A DNA stretch of 64,000 nt from Saksenaea vasiformis B4078 (taxonomy: Eukaryota; Mucoromycota; Mucoromycetes; Mucorales; Saksenaeaceae): positions 1 to 64,000 of the forward strand of contig JNDT01001961.1 of NCBI GenBank assembly GCA_000697055.1, read 5' to 3'. Numbering within the stretch: position 1 is the stretch's first letter; every line of letters starts with the position of its first letter. The position numbers and the translations under genes are program-made. A model generated the notes under the pieces. It saw nothing but the letters and a program-made list of their open reading frames with translations, was not told the DNA's origin and ran no database searches. Below are positions 58,317-64,000 of this stretch, one piece after another.

Positions 58317-60818
58317 ATGGAGACACTCAAGACAAAAAGCTCGCTTAGTTTAGATTCGTTTTACCTTCTTCTCCGTGGGCGCATTTTTTATAGTACTGAT
58401 TACGCGACATGGTTACTTGACTGCATGATTCATGCTTCTCTTCCCATCGATCCTAAATTCAGTCCTGCTATTAAAGAATTCGTGTCGAGGTAGACAACAT
58501 TGACATAAGAAAACAAAAAACACATCTTAGTTTCTTTTCTAATAGCACATTCCTCGTGGATCAGGTGCAGATAATTCCTGAGGATGCTATTGTACCGTTC
58601 TTTCGAGATTACACAACGATCACACCTACACAGGTTTTACTCCTGCTGTACATCTTGACCTATAACGATGCCGTTGTCGCGTTCAAAACAGATCCAAAAC
58701 TTATTTCTGCTGCTGCCTCAGCTAAAGTAGAAAAGATTCACAAAGGCAAGGAATGACACTTTGCTTCATGGAAAAAAAAAAAATTCGATGATAACGTTTT
58801 TCTTCTTTGCAGAATACTCCAGCTCCTTCTTAGAAAGCGTACCCATTCGCTATATCCTCAATCATGTTGAGTCATACCAGCAAGGTGTCGCCTATCGCGG
58901 AATTTATCCAGATCTCGCATCATTAACAGCAAACTTGTACCCGGAAATGTTTGATGTCGTCAGTTTCCTATTGCAGGAGGGAAAAGAGGAGTCGGATCTG
59001 ATGCAAGATACAGCCCGAATGAACGAGTAAAGTCAGCCTATTTCAAACAATGGAAAGTTTAACCAAAGTAGCATTGCAGGCAATGGCTGTCGGGAGTGTC
59101 ACGCGAACAACTGCAGTCGACGATGGATCAATGGCAGCAGGATCCAGATGCGGTTCTTGCAGGTAAGCCGAGATGTCCAAACGATAAAACCATGCTGACT
59201 CATGTTGAAAGCGATGAACCGCTTAGAAGCGATATCAACAATTGCGGTTGCGGAATACGCTGATATTGTTGTTTCCACACTATTACCACCTTGTTTATCT
59301 GAACTGTTAAGTAGCATGTCGTTACCGTAAAAGGAGCAGGTTACTTATCCTTTTAACTATTCTAGGATCGATCCACGTATTGCCGAGGCGTTTGTATCAT
59401 TATGGGACTCTTTTAATCGCATTATGCCTCATGATCTGTGGGTGTTGACCGCCAATCTGTTGCGAGAAATATCAAACGAGTAAGTAGCATTCTTCTGTGT
59501 GGGTCACCTGTGCCTTACCAATTTGGTTACTAGAGAATATACACTGGACATGTTAATACAAAACCCATTGTTGCTATTTGAAATCGATTCGAGGGTGTTT
59601 CGATCCGGGACAGTTCTCCCTATCTGGTTGCGCGTAAGTGGCGAGGATGTCCGAGGAAAAAGCATACGAATGAACACATTAGATGCTGGGGAGCTTAAGG
59701 ATTTGTTCAAAACACCGCATATGGAAACGCTTCTACACCGTCTACCCACGAACTGACGTAAGTGGATCATGAGGAAAATAACAACGGACATGCACTGAAT
59801 CACGGTCCTAAGTCGGAGACATTGAATGTCCGTAACACGATGGTACTCATCAACGCGCAAGAACCCTCTATGCTTCAACTCCTGCTTGAACTGTGCCTGC
59901 CACTGGATACAGACAAAGAGAATCCAGGTAGGTCGGAAACGATCATCAGAGGAAGAAATGGAGAATTGAGACGATTGGTTTCTAGATAAACTAGAGAGTG
60001 CACGAAAAAATATCTGTAGGTTTATTCATGCTACGTTCATCGACGGCGATCGTGATATGTTGCTCGCCAAAATCCTTCATTTCCAAACATACGCTCTGGA
60101 GCTAATACCTATGGTTGTCGATCTCATTCCTTCGATCTGTAAGTTTGTATTCTTCGATCGACGTCGCTAGCAAAAAGTGCGTTCGAGAAGCATGCCCTTG
60201 TCCTGATTCCTCCTCTTCCCTTTTTTTTTTTTAGATATTGTCTTTAATTTCATTCCAGAACTGATACGACAACCGCAAGTGGATAAACAGATCTTTGGCA
60301 TTCTGATGGCTTGTCATTTATGCGAAAAATATCCATTAGAAAACTAGTAAGGAAGCAAGAACGTGAGAGCGAATGATGATCGTTTCGCTTAAACTTTTCA
60401 TCCAGTTTAACCATGGCCGAAAAATATGTTTTACCTCGCCTTCTAAAGATTGCTTTTCCAGTATCGCAAGAAGGCGTTGCTAATACATGCGTGCCATCTG
60501 AGGCACTTGTTCAAGTTATACCTGGCTTTGTCCATCTCGCACGAGCGTTCCCACATTTCGGTCCACAGATTTTACAAGCACTGGATGGTAAGAATAAAAA
60601 AAAAGAGCAAGAGAAGTGAGGAACATGTTAACGACCTGGATCTATTTCTTTTTATAGAAATAGCGCGTGGGTTGCCTGCTCCAAAGGAGTTCATGGGTCA
60701 GGAAGGCAACAGTAAAATCATCCTGGTTCTCCGACTGCACAAGGTTCTAAAAGACTCAAGGGATCTGGTACAACAAGAAGTCGATCAAAAGGAGCATGTG
60801 AATAAAGTCATTCTGTAG
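58317..60818 (+). CDS. INTS2: Integrator complex subunit 2 homologue (short form)
   Basis: Homologue of INTS2, a scaffold subunit of Integrator, which cleaves nascent RNAs and attenuates RNA polymerase II. Exons: 58317-58489, 58546-58745, 58813-59026, 59080-59162, 59212-59326, 59366-59479, 59534-59633, 59683-59757, 59813-59927, 59986-60138, 60235-60346, 60406-60587, 60658-60818, giving 598 aa, in frame. The third exon follows a GC-AG intron (donor at 58746). Best-matching block: [30 protein letters not shown] followed by [32 protein letters not shown], very like animal INTS2, then [20 protein letters not shown]. About half the length of the human protein; the missing part is N-terminal. The end of the fifth exon (59326) is one of two possible donors. 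ATG 58317 is supported by an open frame but not proven. Confidence 0.8.
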
Positions 60819-60996
60819 TAGGATAAGGAAAGTAAAAAAAAAATGAAACCTTTTCATTTAGCTTTGCATTGATTTATGCAAGGGTTTGTTGCGATGGGCT
60901 GGTTTCTTCATATATGATTTTTTTTTGTGCGTCATCTCTGCATCATCTCAGTCTGTAAAGCTATAAAAATGCATGGATGGTGAGACATAGGCGTAG

Positions 60997-61636
60997 ATGT
61001 TGGCGCTTTCTGCTACAAGACGGGTTTTAAGCAAAAGTTTGCAGTACCGTACCATGACGACCGCTATGGAAATTTCGAACAGCATGCTCGAGGGATTAAT
61101 CGAGCAAGCAAACCAGGAACTCAATGCATCACATATGTATCTCTCATTGTCACTTTGGTTTCACGATCAAGAACTTCCAGGGAGCGCACAGTGGTGCCGT
61201 ACCCATTCGCAAGAAGAACGCAACCATGCCCTCCGGATCTTTGATCATATTGTCAAACGTCGAGCCAAGGGATCACTCATCCGAAATATTGAACCTCAAA
61301 TCCAGTTTGAAAGTCTGACATCACCTATCGATGCATGGTAAGCTATTACTATTATTATTATTATTATTTCCTATGAACATTTTCATCCTAAATGATCGTT
61401 TAAGGGCACTTGCATTCTCAAACGAACAAGAAAACAGCCGCCGTATCCACCGGCTACTATCCAAAGCCCGCCAAGAAGAAGACTGGACGACAGATTCACT
61501 CTTGCAATGGTTTGTGAATGAACAACTGGAGGAAGAATCTGCCGTCCAAGATATTTACACCAATGCAAAAGAAGTGGTGAAAACATCTGGACTCTATCGT
61601 CAGTATGATGAAAAAATTGAGTACAAAGAACATTAA
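60997..61636 (+). CDS. Bacterial-type non-haem ferritin with organelle-type N-terminus
   Basis: Iron-storage ferritin. Exons 60997-61337 and 61405-61636 give 190 aa in frame. Residues 1-25 (MLALSATRRVLSKSLQYRTM) are basic and amphipathic, like a mitochondrial presequence; an in-frame ATG (MTTAMEISN) could start a shorter cytosolic form. Ferroxidase residues of the FtnA type are all visible: QELNASHMYL (helix A Glu), SQEERNHALRIF (Glu...His), SNEQENSRRIH, and WFVNEQLEEE (the Glu cluster of helix D typical of bacterial FtnA). The closest general pattern is bacterial FtnA rather than animal ferritin; ferritins are known from Mucorales. A TATA-like CTATAAAAATG sits 36 bp upstream. Confidence 0.93.
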
Positions 61637-61943
61637 ACACAGCTTGTTACGATATGACAGAAAAGAGCATGCATGCTGTAGTTCAATTTTTTTTTTCGTT
61701 TTATGATCCGGTTTTTTAATAAATTGCGTGATCTTCAGCAAGATGATCAAGAAGGAGGAAGAAGAACTGTGCATCATGTGAATAACGTGTATCGTGACGG
61801 AAGAAGGACACTTTTTTTCCCAGTTTCATGTGCCGAGCACAGGGTAGATCCCATTACCGTTTTCACCCCTCCCCTTAAATACGTTTCTTTCAGCAGTTTG
61901 TCTTTTTTTCTTTTATTTTTTTATTTTTACTCATTCTCTCAAA
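61637..61943. other. Spacer between ferritin and TRIC genes
   Basis: 307 bp with a CT/T-rich run (61889-61930) before the next start. No gene. Confidence 0.6.
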
Positions 61944-62869
61944 ATGTCAAGTTTAAATGTACCACTTGTAGCGATCCTTTCCGACATTACTGACCTATCG
62001 TTGACCATACCTGTGCTCGGAGCCACCATCCCGGTGCTCGACATTATGCATGCGATCCTCGTTACATACACCTATAGGACAGCGTTACGCGATAACCACG
62101 CTCATATTGGCTGGGGACAAGGTCTTCTTGCCGTCATGGTGATGGCCTGTGGTGGCGGATCAACCGTCTCTATGTTACGTGGTGAGCCCCTGGGCGTCCT
62201 AAAAAGTAACCAGTTTCTTGGACTTTATAGGTATGTAGAAAAACAAGGAACAGAACGGGTGATTGATTTGAATTTTTTCTTTTTTTTTCATTATAGCGCA
62301 ACATACTGGCTCATGTTTTCCAACCCTTACGTGTACCAATTCTTTCAATTCTTGTTTTCTGTTCCTTTGGTCGAGCAGTTGTTTACAACGGCTGATGGTA
62401 TTCGTCGAAATCATTCGATTGTGGTGACAGGTGTAGAGGGTGTTACTAAGAACGCTGAACTTGGTGATGATAAATGGATGGCCAAGATTTTCTGTGGTGC
62501 CGTTGCAGGATGCGGTGGTACTTTATGGGTTGGTAAGTTTGTCTACGTGCGTTCCTTAGAATGTCTTTTTTTTTGTTTAACCACTCTCGGTCAGATGCTT
62601 TTCGTTTGACAAGCCAACACTGGTCCTTCTCTACTCCTCGTCTACTCCATACAGCTTCCCTTGATATGAAAGCATCTTTTATCACGGCTTTGTTTTATGT
62701 CGTCGCGTCGAATGAATCCGCCTGCCAGTGGATGGGTCTGCCCGTTCTAGAGCCTGCTGTAGCGCAGGCTTGGAGCGCCGTGATTCTCTGTTCTTCCATG
62801 ATCTATCGAACATATGCTACCAGTGAAAAGCAGGAGCGCACACCTGTTACAGACGAAAAGACAGAATAG
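61944..62869 (+). CDS. TRIC-family (TMEM38-like) intracellular cation channel
   Basis: Trimeric intracellular cation channels supply counter-ion K+ current for Ca2+ release from the ER in animals. Exons: 61944-62230, 62297-62532, 62595-62869, giving 265 aa in frame. Seven hydrophobic segments are plausible. Family pattern in order: PVLDIMHAILVTYTYR; ACGGGSTVSMLRGEP, with the Gly-rich kink of the first half; a WLMFSNPY segment; KNAELGDDKWMAKIFCGAVAG-CGGTLWV, with the second Gly-rich kink; then DMKASFITALFYVVAS. Spacing follows eukaryotic TMEM38 rather than the short prokaryotic form. The C-terminus is short and charged. Acceptor TCAG at 62594 restores the frame after the second intron. Confidence 0.8.
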
Positions 62870-64000
62870 AGTATAGATGAATTTTTTTTTACTGATACGA
62901 TAATACAAGGAAATAGATGACATGATTCAGCAGAAGTCGGTGTTTCCGGGGAGAGATTGCTACACGCTGACAAATCGCGACACTACTTCTTTTCTCACGC
63001 TACATGGTTACAAATCAAACTCCCCCCAGGATTATGTTTTTTTTCTTCTTTACGCATCATGGTCTGATGGTGTACGTTGCGACGGTTGAATCTCAAACTT
63101 TGGAGAGGTTTAATCATAGGCAGGCTGTCTTCTTTGGAACTGCAGATTTAGTCGCTTATTCCCGTTGACACGCGGACTGATTCCATTAAACCAGTGTAAT
63201 GTAGATTTTCCCAGGCAGAATGCTTTGAAGAGCCTGTACCGTTACCAAGATGTGTTTTTATACGAATAAACTGGATTATTGGTCCGCAAACAATTGAAGT
63301 TTCATCCTTCCCTTGGATACGTTAGATAACCCTCAAGACAACAGCGGACTGTTCGACTAGCCCGTCTGTGATATCTATTGGTGCGTTGTATTTTTGGACA
63401 TAGAAGTTCTCATGATGCTCGCTGTCCACATCTTTCCTTGCTATCTGAGGAATAGGTAGACGTTAAAACAATGTGTCTTCGGACACACCGTTCACCATGC
63501 TTGTCAATCTACGTACCAGAAAAGGGGAAGGCGTATTGGTCCTACCGAATTTAATTAGTGCAAAGACAGCGTATGAGATACATGAATGATCGCAATATCT
63601 CCAATACAGGAGCAACGAATTGGCCTGTAAATGGGAATCACGGGAACTCTTTAAGTCCTATGTCTACACTCGCAATCTACAGTGTAACACAAAAGACATA
63701 TAAATAGCAGCATGAATGGCGAGTATAAACAGTTTCATGTCAAATTTAACAGATTTCTTATCTTATCATCCTTTTCTGGTGCACGTAGAAAAAAAGAGGA
63801 CGTTAGCTTATGCATTGCTCGGTATACGATCACATTGGGCGGTAAATGCGTTTGTGTATACGACAGTGTGTTCCACGCTTATTGACAAAACTGCTCACCT
63901 TAGTTTCTGCAATGAGACAATATATGAAGTGCACCATGTGCTGATGCGCATCAGTAATGCAAAATAGTTTGGCGTTTCCTACCCTTTCTTTGTGCATTTG
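62870..64000. other. 3' end of the window, no supported gene
   Basis: About 1.1 kb. One open frame (63716-63967, 83 codons from a non-preferred start) has no motif, splice context or low-complexity bias and is not called. No RNA gene recognised. Confidence 0.5.

Noticed and set aside
59634..59756. Read-through extension of INTS2 exon 7
   Set aside because: It runs into a stop at 59754-59756; using the donor at 59634 and acceptor at 59682 joins the next exon in phase.
63716..63967. 83-codon frame near the window end
   Set aside because: No motif, no splice or promoter context, and no recognisable family; likely chance.

Overview
The window is nuclear DNA of a filamentous fungus, most likely an early-diverging one of the Mucoromycota/Mucorales type. 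Nearly every gene has several short GT-AG introns (about 45-130 bp) with T-rich acceptors. Gene spacing is tight, A/T homopolymers and dinucleotide repeats sit in introns and spacers, and the gene content includes families lost from yeasts and most Dikarya: METTL16, a TMEM38/TRIC channel, an Integrator INTS2 homologue, an LrgA-LrgB fusion and a bacterial-type ferritin. The species is inferred from gene content only. I rebuilt exon chains by hand from splice sites and frame continuity; for almost every gene the summed exon length is an exact multiple of three.

Region 1 (1-11.1 kb) is accessory. A CACTA/EnSpm transposon with a Tnp2-type transposase ends at 2821, inside the remains of an M13 (neprilysin-type) metallopeptidase gene. 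It is followed by an intact M13 gene, an M13 exon fragment and a second intact M13 gene, all on the + strand. This is a local tandem array at several stages of decay.

Region 2 (11.5-31.5 kb) is dense housekeeping sequence: METTL16 (+), TRAPPC12 (-), an Hrp1/hnRNP-like RNA-binding protein (+), beta-tubulin (+), a UPF0014 permease (+), CDC73 (-), the glycine-cleavage T-protein (-), a TBC RabGAP (-) and a histidine phosphatase (-). The beta-tubulin carries Tyr167 and Ala198.

Region 3 (32.4-49.6 kb) holds a TVP38-type VTT protein (+), a BRI3-like small membrane protein (-), a MATE transporter (-), a FYRN/FYRC protein (-), a Rieske protein with an unrecognised N-terminal module (-), a coiled-coil protein (-), a 3.1 kb gene-poor stretch with an (AC)29 tract, an LrgA/LrgB fusion (+), a small ankyrin protein (-) and an LEA-2-domain membrane protein (+).

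Region 4 (51.2-64 kb) holds an alpha/beta-hydrolase (+), a lone retrotransposon Gag-like ORF (-), a decayed duplicate of the hydrolase, an arrestin-type trafficking adaptor (+), INTS2 (+), ferritin (+), a TRIC channel (+) and about 1.1 kb without a convincing gene.

I see no operon-like functional cluster. The parts most worth a second look are the transposon-cut M13 array, the resistance-type beta-tubulin residues, the short INTS2, the fungal TRIC and LrgAB proteins, the Rieske fusion and the isolated Gag ORF.
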